A stretch of 64,000 nt of DNA from an uncultured Prevotellaceae bacterium (GTDB lineage Bacteria; Bacteroidota; Bacteroidia; Bacteroidales; Bacteroidaceae), in NCBI GenBank assembly GCA_902801375.1, contig CADCIB010000007.1, forward strand, positions 62,001 to 126,000. The letters are read 5' to 3'. The notes under the pieces were generated by a model. It did not search any database, was not told where the DNA came from, and worked only from the letters and a program-made list of their open reading frames with translations. Both the position numbers and the translations under genes were made by a program. Below are positions 36,161-43,400 of the stretch, one piece after another (position 1 is the first letter of the stretch; each line of letters begins with the position of its first letter).

Positions 36161-36824
36161 AATCCGAAAATGGTTGTATTTCGATTGAACTTGTACGGGT
36201 ACTTGTATGGGTACTTGTATGGGTGTCGTTCTCATCATCCTTATACCCAATCAGCATATATCGATTCTTCAGTTCGTTGTTTTCACCGAGCAGCAAATTA
36301 CGGAAAAATTTTACGAGGAAAGACTTGTCTGGTTGTATGCCTTTCTGGGGATTACTATAATTGGCACGTACAAGGGCATTACGGAAGTACCAGGAATTAT
36401 CAGCGAACAATTCGTTATTTACATTGAAACCACAAGAACGGAGATATTTGATAACGAAAACAGCCATTGTTCGCGTGTTTCCTTCACCGAAGGCATGAAT
36501 CTGCCAAAGTCCAGATACGAAATTGGCAATATGAGCCACTAACTCATCATTGGCATTTCTGGCTTTTTTATTGGCTTCTTCCGCTATCTTTATTGGTCTT
36601 TCCTTTTCTTCCCTCTCTTTGACATAGCCGCCATTTAGATAAAAAGACCTTCCTTTTAATGTTATGACATGGCGATACTCGCCTTTCTCAATGTAACCGT
36701 CGCTCTCAAGTATTGCACAAATATCTAAGTTTTTATCTCCAGTAGGTACAACATTACCATTTACGTCAGCCTCGTAAAACCAACCCAATATTCTGTCTTT
36801 GTCTACTGCCGTTATTTCTTTCAT
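36081..36824 (-). CDS. Fic/DOC-family protein with repeat-bearing C-terminus
   Basis: 247 residues. The Fic core motif is HAFGEGNTRTM at 110-120, a variant of HxFx[DE]GNxRxxR in which the second Gly of GNG is Thr, so AMP-transfer activity is likely but not certain. The upstream beta-hairpin (GRSFYLNGGYV) and the helix DELVAHIANFVSGLWQIH fit the fold. After SFLVKFFRNLLLGENNELKN the C-terminus becomes DTHTSTHTSTRTSSI, encoded by three 12-base repeats, and then runs 80 bases into the DUF6155 gene. That end may be a frameshifted remnant. No antitoxin with a [ST]xxxE[GN] motif is evident beside it. Confidence 0.8.
   Translation of the reverse strand: MKEITAVDKDRILGWFYEADVNGNVVPTGDKNLDICAILESDGYIEKGEYRHVITLKGRSFYLNGGYVKEREEKERPIKIAEEANKKARNANDELVAHIANFVSGLWQIHAFGEGNTRTMAVFVIKYLRSCGFNVNNELFADNSWYFRNALVRANYSNPQKGIQPDKSFLVKFFRNLLLGENNELKNRYMLIGYKDDENDTHTSTHTSTRTSSIEIQPFSDYVKNNCKENTHVHAQGRYHWHGSGDV
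36189..36224. repeat. Three 12-bp tandem repeats in the Fic gene
   Basis: ACTTGTACGGGT at 36189 and ACTTGTATGGGT at 36201 and 36213, encoding Thr-Ser-Thr-His/Arg on the minus strand. Confidence 0.9.
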
Positions 36825-36861
36825 ACAGTGTCAGATTATTTGATAATAATTAATTGCTCCG

Positions 36862-37563
36862 TTATGATTCCTCTAAAAGATTTGATATCGAATTATGAAT
36901 AGGGAGGAGAATCTCTTTTGCTAACCCTATTATATCTTTGTGATAATATACTAACTTTGATTGGATGTCCGCAAGTTTCTTGTGAAATTTTGTGGCATCC
37001 GAATTATAGCCATCTGATACGACATTTAATGCCTCTGCATAAAGCAAATAATTGTCATTCTCGATATATTGACGATGTTTCAGCCTGTTTGCCAAATCAT
37101 GCACTTCGTGATTACGTTTATTAAATTTTGAAATAGGATTGTCCTCTTGATTATTATATAGACGCTTCTGTATTTGGGATAATTTGCAATCACACAAAAT
37201 CCTTTCTATATTATTTGATTTGAGCTGAATATCTCCATATAGACGATGCTTAAACCAAAGGCACTGTAACACCAAATCAAAACTATTATGATACCATATG
37301 AGAGCAGAATAAAGATAATGCTTCTTAAAGTATTCTGTTTTGAATTTATTGTCGAAGTCTTTCTCCTCTACTAAATCCAAATACGGTTCTTTATACGACA
37401 TCGCTAACATAAAACGAGCTGTATCAATTTCATGAATAAAATCTACGATACGCCGTCTTGTCTCAACGTCTTCTGGAGTTAAAGGTAGCACAAAGTCTTT
37501 ATCTTTAAGAAAATGTGCGGGCTCTAATAGTAAGTAGGCATCTCTAGTCGTCATATTAGTCAT
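36862..37563 (-). CDS. Island protein of unknown function, possibly HEPN-like
   Basis: 233 residues, all-helical by eye, no signal peptide. Features that suggest a HEPN-type fold are LYSALIWYHNSFDLVLQCLWF in two hydrophobic helices and the later HDLANRLKHRQ, with a conserved-looking basic KHR after a polar helix. This is a tentative resemblance to Cthe_2314-type HEPN proteins, not a firm assignment. It overlaps the end of the GIY-YIG gene by four bases (ATGA), so the two are translationally coupled and may work together. Confidence 0.5.
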   Translation of the reverse strand: MTNMTTRDAYLLLEPAHFLKDKDFVLPLTPEDVETRRRIVDFIHEIDTARFMLAMSYKEPYLDLVEEKDFDNKFKTEYFKKHYLYSALIWYHNSFDLVLQCLWFKHRLYGDIQLKSNNIERILCDCKLSQIQKRLYNNQEDNPISKFNKRNHEVHDLANRLKHRQYIENDNYLLYAEALNVVSDGYNSDATKFHKKLADIQSKLVYYHKDIIGLAKEILLPIHNSISNLLEES

Positions 37564-39233
37564 TTTTTGGGGGGAAAGAATTCATCTAACCAGCCGTGTT
37601 TCCATGCTGTTGCATATCCACTTGGACATTCTCTTCTAAAATCTGTTCTTGAATGATATTTCTTTGCTTCTTTAAAACATGTTTCTCGGTTCCATTTAGG
37701 TCTCCATAGGATTTCAAACCATGTATAGTCATCAAGCCAACCATTTTTAAGTGCAGTCCTATATGCTGTTCTTGCATTCTTTTTAAGTTCTCCTCTTGAT
37801 CGATATCGTTTTGCTTCTTCATAGCAGGTCTCATAAGTCCAATAACCTGCAGGTTTTGACGTTCTCTTTAACCATGTGTAATCGCTGAGCCATCCATTCT
37901 TCTTGGCAGCCCTAAAAGCACCGGGGCTAATATCCTCAAACTTTGATAGATTGTTATACTTTAATGCTTCTTCATAACAAGAATCTCTATCCCATTTCTG
38001 ATTCCAATTACGAGGACGTTCAAACCAAGTATAGTCTTTTAACCATCCTAGGTTCCATGCTCGAGTATAAGCTCCAACGCTTCCGCGCTGGAATTGTTTG
38101 CGTGAGGTATATTTCTTTGCTTCATTATAACATGTTGTTCTTGTCCACTTTTTTCCTCCGATACTTCCAATGGAACCTATACCAACACCTGTTTTTGCTC
38201 TATTTAATATATAGTAACCTTGTTTTGCATAATAGTTGAGCCAATAGTCTTCTCGCTCTTGTCCTTTCTCTAAAGTTATATTATCTTCTAATATAATCAT
38301 TGGGGGAACAGAACAGTCATGTTCTTTTGCAAATTTTGCCACAGCGTCATTTACTGTATTGAAAATATGCTCTCTATCACGCCTTTTTGTATTTATTGTC
38401 CTACCTATATAAACTGCATTATAGGTTTCGAAATAGTACATATATACATTATCAATTTTATCAGTAACAACGCTTATCCCACTGCTTTTCAACCAATCGA
38501 AATCCTTTAACCAACCATGTTTTTGGGCGGCAGAATATGCACCACGATTTCCTTGACTAAATTCTTTTTTTGATTTGTATTGTTTTGCAACAGAAAAACA
38601 AGCCTCGAAAGTCCATGCAAATTTTATCTCAAACCATGTATAATCATCAATCCATCCTTTCTGTTGAGCTAACTTGTAAGCATAACCGGCATGTTTGCTG
38701 AATTCTGCTCTGGTCTTATATTTCTTAGCTTCCTCGTAACATTTTGAATACGTCCAAAAGCCAGGAGGTGTTGCATCAGAAGAAAACCAGTCATAATCGT
38801 CTAACCAATTTTCAATTCTTGCACGATTATATGCAACTTTAGACTCCTTCGAAAACTCAAATCTTGATTTATATTTTCTTGCTTCTTCAAAGCATGTCTC
38901 ATAATTCCAATATCCACTTGGCTTTTGTAGTTGTTCAAACCATGTATAATCATTCAACCAACCATTTGTTAAAGCAGTCCTGTATGCCGCTCCTGCATTT
39001 TTGCAGAAAGACGAACGAGTTTTGTATTTCTTAGCTTCCTCATAACAAGTATCATATGTCCATTTTAATGGTCGAGATTCAAGCCACGCGTAATCTTTCA
39101 GCCATCCTTTGGTCTTTGCAGCATCATAAGCACCGGCAGCTTTCTTCTTGAAGTCTGCCTTAAACTTATATTTCTTCGCTTCAGCAAAGCATCTTTCATA
39201 AGTCCAATATCCGAATGCTTTCTTCTCTGCCAT
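37560..39233 (-). CDS. GIY-YIG domain protein embedded in nine ~47-residue helical repeats
   Basis: 557 residues. Five repeats precede and four follow a central GIY-YIG-like domain at about 255-345. Each repeat follows W-[TN]-x-E-x-C, then EAKKYK-[ST]-R, F-x-K, AY-x-x-A, GWL-D-DYTWFE. The nuclease-like core shows VYMYYF (GIY position), AVYIGRT (YIG position), then RRDREH and a Glu in QEREDYW, so the catalytic Arg and Glu appear present. Similar repeats accompany GIY-YIG and HNH proteins of phages and may bind DNA, which is inference. No signal peptide. It sits 21 bases after a Trypco2 gene. The repeat DNA is AT-rich and internally redundant. Confidence 0.75.
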   Translation of the reverse strand: MAEKKAFGYWTYERCFAEAKKYKFKADFKKKAAGAYDAAKTKGWLKDYAWLESRPLKWTYDTCYEEAKKYKTRSSFCKNAGAAYRTALTNGWLNDYTWFEQLQKPSGYWNYETCFEEARKYKSRFEFSKESKVAYNRARIENWLDDYDWFSSDATPPGFWTYSKCYEEAKKYKTRAEFSKHAGYAYKLAQQKGWIDDYTWFEIKFAWTFEACFSVAKQYKSKKEFSQGNRGAYSAAQKHGWLKDFDWLKSSGISVVTDKIDNVYMYYFETYNAVYIGRTINTKRRDREHIFNTVNDAVAKFAKEHDCSVPPMIILEDNITLEKGQEREDYWLNYYAKQGYYILNRAKTGVGIGSIGSIGGKKWTRTTCYNEAKKYTSRKQFQRGSVGAYTRAWNLGWLKDYTWFERPRNWNQKWDRDSCYEEALKYNNLSKFEDISPGAFRAAKKNGWLSDYTWLKRTSKPAGYWTYETCYEEAKRYRSRGELKKNARTAYRTALKNGWLDDYTWFEILWRPKWNRETCFKEAKKYHSRTDFRRECPSGYATAWKHGWLDEFFPPKK

Positions 39234-39254
39234 ATATATGAGACTGGGGATTTT

Positions 39255-39602
39255 TTATTTCTTCTTTTCAGGCAGAGCCATCGGAATCATAAACTTAATT
39301 CGACTGATTTCTTCTTTGCCTTCCTTATTTTCATCTTTTATACCAACATTAGCAAAAGAAGCGATAGATAATCCCCCTCCTCCAGATGTATGATTTTCCT
39401 GAGTTACAGTGACTGCCAAATCAAATTCAACTTTTATAAAATGTCTATTTTTTCCCCCCTTGATTATCGTAAACAAGACACCCTCACCTGTTATGTCACC
39501 AGAAGGGATATATGAACCCTTTTCTTCTAACTCCGCATTAACCTCATTAATACTTTCAGCAATCTGCATGAGTGATTCCTTCACAAAGTCTTTGATATCC
39601 AT
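39255..39602 (-). CDS. Trypco2-family (trypsin-co-occurring domain 2) small protein
   Basis: 115 residues. The pattern DIKDFVKESLMQIAESINEV at the start, VEFDLAVTVTQE in the middle, a Gly-rich GGGGLSIASFANVGI, and SRIKFMIPMALP at the end matches the Trypco2 family described from NTP-dependent conflict systems, where it co-occurs with trypsin-like and ATPase effectors. No such effector is adjacent here; neighbours are an HNH and a GIY-YIG protein. Function unknown. Confidence 0.7.
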   Translation of the reverse strand: MDIKDFVKESLMQIAESINEVNAELEEKGSYIPSGDITGEGVLFTIIKGGKNRHFIKVEFDLAVTVTQENHTSGGGGLSIASFANVGIKDENKEGKEEISRIKFMIPMALPEKKK

Positions 39603-39632
39603 ATTCCTTAAATGTTTAAAACATAGAATCTA

Positions 39633-40424
39633 TTACTTATAATCGATAATCATTTTAACCAATTCAAGTTTGTCTGATTCAATCTCTAACAACTTCTTGA
39701 TAAGAGGTTTGATTTTCCAATGCTTTTGTCTTTGTTCAACCCCAAGCTGTTTTTTTCTTATGGATTCTTCATTGCTAAATTGCTCTTCTTGCGTTACCCA
39801 ACGAAGATTTGATGCTTTGTTGTTTAGAGGGTCGCTATCTATATGGTCAACCTGTGGTTTCTTATCTGGATTTGGAACGAATGCCTGTGCCACCAATCTA
39901 TGTACTGCGTATTTGTGCTTATTACCAGCATCATCTTGGATGTTAATATGTCTATATCCGTGTGCTATGTGACCATATATAATCATGTTTATTGATTTAA
40001 CGTACAAACGCCCCATATTACTAACTTGATGATTGCTGCACCCTTCAATATCTTTCCAAATTTCACCTTCAAGTGAGGCTTTTATCTTGGGTAATTTACC
40101 ACCATAAGACTCTTTAAGATACTTTCTTACGCCCTTAATGTCTACACCATGTACTTCCGCAATTTCTTTTAAGCTTCTCCCATTTTCGTATTCACTCTTA
40201 AATGCAAGGATTTCTCTTTCGCTATATCTAATTCTCTTTTTGTCTCTTAATTTACCCTCTTCTCTGAGACGTTTTGCGACAGAATATATTGTATCTTGTC
40301 CAAATCCGAATTGCTCTTGCAAAATAATTATTGCAGAAAGACTTGGATTATTCTCCCATGTCTCAATAAAGAAAAGTTCTTGCTCTTCTGACAAATCTAT
40401 TGGTGTGACTCTTGGCCGCTTCAT
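39633..40424 (-). CDS. HNH homing-type endonuclease with NUMOD4
   Basis: 263 residues. The N-terminal 110 residues hold helix-turn-helix-like segments (SLKEIAEVHGVDIKGVRKYL). A NUMOD4 motif follows at 120-140 (EIWKDIEGCSNHQVSNMGRL). The HNH core is HRLVAQAFVPNPD then QVDHIDSDPLNNKASNLRWV, with H194 and N202 in the expected places. These proteins are typical free-standing or intron-type homing endonucleases. It appears intact and is followed 30 bases later by the Trypco2 gene. Confidence 0.88.
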   Translation of the reverse strand: MKRPRVTPIDLSEEQELFFIETWENNPSLSAIIILQEQFGFGQDTIYSVAKRLREEGKLRDKKRIRYSEREILAFKSEYENGRSLKEIAEVHGVDIKGVRKYLKESYGGKLPKIKASLEGEIWKDIEGCSNHQVSNMGRLYVKSINMIIYGHIAHGYRHINIQDDAGNKHKYAVHRLVAQAFVPNPDKKPQVDHIDSDPLNNKASNLRWVTQEEQFSNEESIRKKQLGVEQRQKHWKIKPLIKKLLEIESDKLELVKMIIDYK

Positions 40425-40448
40425 ACTCTTTTGCTATTTATTCTAGTT

Positions 40449-40763
40449 TTATGCTTTCAAATGCTCATACAGCTTTAGTCTCAGCACCTCGCCATTTTCG
40501 AACTCGAACTGGAACTTGACTTTCCCTTCGGCCGTCGACCTTTTGGTTCTTGCGATTGAACCTTGGATTGTTCTTGTGGATAATCCGGTGGTAGTTCGGA
40601 CTGATAATAATGATGTTCGTGGAGTCATTGTTCTGCGAACGGGTGAAGTAGTCGATGTGGTGGGGTAAAACAGCGAGCACACCGAAACTGGAATGGTCAT
40701 CCCGTCATTCAGCAACGACCAGTCCACCGTCTTCTGCAATATGAACCCATTGTCGTAATCCAT
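40449..40763 (-). pseudogene. Remnant of an HNH endonuclease gene, frameshifted and internally deleted
   Basis: The first 28 codons read MDYDNGFILQKTVDWSLL as at the start of a known HNH family. The next stretch makes sense only in a different frame, from about 40680 to 40540: LPHHIDYFTRSQNN then TNIIIISPNYHRIIHKNN, an HNH core. The last 30 codons return to the first frame (VKFQFEFENGEVLRLKLYEHL). So one or more deletions join a start, an HNH core and a tail in mismatched frames. Only about a third of the expected 300 codons remain. Confidence 0.7.
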
Positions 40764-40827
40764 CAGAGTTATGTTTTGTTTTTTTTAATTTCTTGTTTAC
40801 TTCTTACTGTCATCTTACCCTTAAAAT

Positions 40828-42303
40828 CTATGGTGCTATTATTTCCCAGTGCCCACCTTTGTCTGGGCCAATACGACGGATGACCCCTTGTTCCTGTAGT
40901 TTTCTTAAGTGAGAAGCAATATCTATTTCTTTAGAAATGGACAGTGCCGTCGCGTTCGGATTCTTCCAGATGATTCTAACAATTTTTGCTCGCGTCGTAG
41001 ATAATTTTTCTACGATGCTATCTACGATGTTTTCTGTGATGTTTCCTGCGATGTTTTCTACGACATCACCGCCAACTTTACCGCCAGTTTTACCGCCATC
41101 CTCTTTGGTATAACTCTGTGAGACTCTCACATCAACCTTGAATGCCGTGATAAGATTGACGTTGAACTCTGCGGGTTGGTTGCCATTTTCCTTCAAGTCT
41201 GTCTGGACTTGCCCTACACCTCGATTGAACATATTGACATAGCCCAACGTCTTCATGGCACTGGCTACAAGAGGATTGCGGTAGTCATTCACACTTGGGA
41301 AATTCTCTGGACGGGCATTGCCATACAAGCCACCAGCATTCAGTATTTCCAGATGGCCGGCAAACTCATAAAAGCGAAGTGGCGTATTACTCTGCATATC
41401 GCGGTGCATGCAGGCATTAAGTAATAGCTCTCGGATAGCCTGATAGGGGTAGTTGCTGACCATCTCCTCGCGTAGGATGGAAACGAAAACGGGTTTCTTC
41501 TTGATAACAGACAACTCCAAAAGTGATTCCAGGCGTGGTAGCAGTTCACAATAATTGCCTTCCAACTGCATTTCGTTCTCTACCTCACTGGTCACATCCT
41601 CACCCTTGAAACACACATACTGCACATACAGACCTGGCATGAAACGGCGTGGTTTGTAGCCAAATAGTACGACTGCAGCGTATGTGGGGCATTGGTGCTC
41701 CGTATCATACATGCCCACAGCAGCCATTTGTTCCTCGATGGAACGAGTGTCGGACTCTACCAATCCTTTACCTAATAGCAGTATCAGATACTTTGTGCGC
41801 AGCAAGTCCGTGTTGACATCATTTAGCTTGGCAGCCAGACAGGGCATCGTGTCGAACGTGGCCATGAATGACATCCGACGCTCGGCAAGGATGCGCTCCT
41901 CTGCTTCCGTTGCTATGTCACGACGAGGACCGATACGAATAAAGGTACGTCCACGATAGCGCACAGGAGGCAGGTCAGACGGACTGACCTCAGCAACCAA
42001 CAAGTCACCTTCAGGAAACTGGAAACGGTCAACGCTCATCACGGGTATGGGCAGGATGTTTCCGTTGCTGCGGATGGCTGCAATCTTCTTCAGCAGGTCA
42101 TCGGTGACCTTCAACCCCGACAACTCTCCGTTGTCGTTAGCGCCAAGTATCAAGTAGCCATTCTTGCGTGAATTTGGCAGATCGTTGGCAAAGGCACAGA
42201 TGGCTTCCTGGAACTTATCCATGTCACCTGTTGACGTGGTTCGCTCCACACGATAGGTTTCCGTGCTATGCAGCAGTTCTTGTATTTCGTCTTTTGTTAT
42301 CAT
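40828..42303 (-). CDS. AlbA_2/Schlafen-type ATP-binding regulator
   Basis: 491 residues from MITKDEIQELLHSTET. An AlbA_2 (Schlafen AAA_4) domain covers about 10-130 (NGYLILGANDNGELSGLKV, YRGRTFIRIGPR). A GHKL-type ATPase-like half (HATPase_c_4) follows with YPYQAIRELLLNACMHRD and MFNRGVGQVQ. The last 90 residues hold a Gly/Lys-rich spacer, five short repeats (VENI, GNI, ENI, DSI, EKL) and a winged helix (ATALSISKEIDI). Often annotated as RecG-like helicase, but no helicase motors are present. The start at 42303 fits the family better than 42342. It lies 80 bases behind an Xre gene on the same strand. Confidence 0.85.
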   Translation of the reverse strand: MITKDEIQELLHSTETYRVERTTSTGDMDKFQEAICAFANDLPNSRKNGYLILGANDNGELSGLKVTDDLLKKIAAIRSNGNILPIPVMSVDRFQFPEGDLLVAEVSPSDLPPVRYRGRTFIRIGPRRDIATEAEERILAERRMSFMATFDTMPCLAAKLNDVNTDLLRTKYLILLLGKGLVESDTRSIEEQMAAVGMYDTEHQCPTYAAVVLFGYKPRRFMPGLYVQYVCFKGEDVTSEVENEMQLEGNYCELLPRLESLLELSVIKKKPVFVSILREEMVSNYPYQAIRELLLNACMHRDMQSNTPLRFYEFAGHLEILNAGGLYGNARPENFPSVNDYRNPLVASAMKTLGYVNMFNRGVGQVQTDLKENGNQPAEFNVNLITAFKVDVRVSQSYTKEDGGKTGGKVGGDVVENIAGNITENIVDSIVEKLSTTRAKIVRIIWKNPNATALSISKEIDIASHLRKLQEQGVIRRIGPDKGGHWEIIAP

Positions 42304-42383
42304 TTTGACTTCGTCTTCTTCCTTCTTGCAAGGCATAGCCAAAACAAGCTTTGACTCTGCTCTTGCTTCGTTTGTCAGTTGAT

Positions 42384-42599
42384 TTATTTCTCTTGTTTGA
42401 ATTCTTCCTGTCTCACCAACTCCTGCACAGGCACTTCAAGCGCATTTGCGATTGCAATGAGAGCTTCAAGGCTGGGTTGGGTGGTATTGGTGACCCACTT
42501 GGACACTGTAGCAGGATCCTTACCGAGTTTATCGGACAGCCACTTATTGTTCAGGTCGCGTTCTGCGAGAACAACTCTTATACGATTTAACTTTGCCAT
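42384..42599 (-). CDS. Xre-family helix-turn-helix regulator (minus arm)
   Basis: 71 residues from MAKLNRIRVVLAERDLNNKW. The HTH runs through LSDKLGKDPATVSKWVTNTT to IANALEVPVQELV. It is a clear paralogue of the regulator at 43175 on the other strand. The start at 42599 was chosen over 42737 because it matches the paralogue and sits 23 bases after a promoter. It probably controls the AlbA_2 gene behind it. Confidence 0.9.
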   Translation of the reverse strand: MAKLNRIRVVLAERDLNNKWLSDKLGKDPATVSKWVTNTTQPSLEALIAIANALEVPVQELVRQEEFKQEK

Positions 42600-42621
42600 G
42601 ATAGATTTCTGTTGTTTGACG

Positions 42622-42630
42622 GCAAAGTTA
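42622..42630 (-). promoter_or_regulatory. -7 element of the minus-arm Xre gene
   Basis: TAACTTTGC on the minus strand, exact TAnnTTTG match. Confidence 0.6.
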
Positions 42631-43142
42631 CAAAAATTAATCGAAACAAATGCTGATATACTCAAAAAACTCCATAAATGAGCCAAATATTGATTAAAAG
42701 GCCAATCTTTTGAGACTAATACGACAAAATCACACATCTATTATGTATAATGTGTATTTGAAATATCTTTTGAAATAACCGACTGCAATTTGATGTTCTT
42801 AGTGACACTCCCCATTCATTATGGAAGCATGAAAGTTCGGGAACATCCATTCAACAAGGAACAAGCGAAAAACATATATTTTTTTTGATTTAAGTTCAAA
42901 ATTTGCGAGAAACCTGCAAAATCGTACATAAAAAATGGGTTGAATGTCGATTTGTGGAATTGTTCTCTTTGTTTATAAAAGGATGTGAAGGTCTTCTGAA
43001 AAACATCCACAATCTGTCTATAGAGAATAAACAATATGGGCATAAATGTCTATCTTGCTTGCAAATAACAGCGGCTTCTCATAAAAAACATTTATTCTGA
43101 TGATTTTTCATCAAATATTTCTTTGTTTACCATTTTGTTTAG
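42631..43142. other. 512-base divergent regulatory gap, no gene seen
   Basis: AT-rich, with only short open frames on either strand and no RNA gene I recognise. It carries the promoters of both Xre regulators at its ends and is the likely place for their operators. I could not identify a repeated operator word by eye. Confidence 0.6.
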
Positions 43143-43151
43143 TAAATTTGC
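43122..43151 (+). promoter_or_regulatory. Promoter of the plus-arm operon
   Basis: TTTG at 43122-43125, a 17-base spacer and TAAATTTGC at 43143-43151; 23 bases before the start codon at 43175. Confidence 0.55.
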
Positions 43152-43174
43152 ACCAGAATTTAATAAGTTAAATG

Positions 43175-43396
43175 ATGGAAAATTTAAATCGACTTAAAGC
43201 AGTGCTCGCTGATTCTGGTAAAACGAACAAGTGGCTTGCTGAGCAACTCGGCAAAGATCCCGTGACCATTAGCAAATGGTGTACAAATACAACTCAGCCA
43301 GATTTACTTACATTGTCTAAAATATCAGACTTGTTACAAATTGGTATGCGTGAGTTGATAGTTAACAGAAATGGGAATATAAATATCACTAGATGA
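43175..43396 (+). CDS. Xre-family helix-turn-helix regulator (plus arm)
   Basis: 73 residues from MENLNRLKAVLADSGKTNKW. HTH as in its divergent paralogue: LAEQLGKDPVTISKWCTNTT and ISDLLQIGMRELI. The two share most residues of the recognition region, so they may bind the same or overlapping sites. Its stop is four bases before the large ATPase gene, marking it as first gene of that operon and probable regulator. Confidence 0.9.
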   Translation: MENLNRLKAVLADSGKTNKWLAEQLGKDPVTISKWCTNTTQPDLLTLSKISDLLQIGMRELIVNRNGNINITR

Positions 43397-43400
43397 TCTT

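Noticed and set aside
36160-36250. Longer start for the DUF6155 protein.
   Set aside because: Would translate the 12-base repeats as PIQVPIQV and has no family support; MSKTT at 36160 fits.
40828-42303. Annotation as RecG-like DNA helicase.
   Set aside because: No Walker A or helicase motor motifs; the AlbA_2 and GHKL-like parts explain the usual misnaming.
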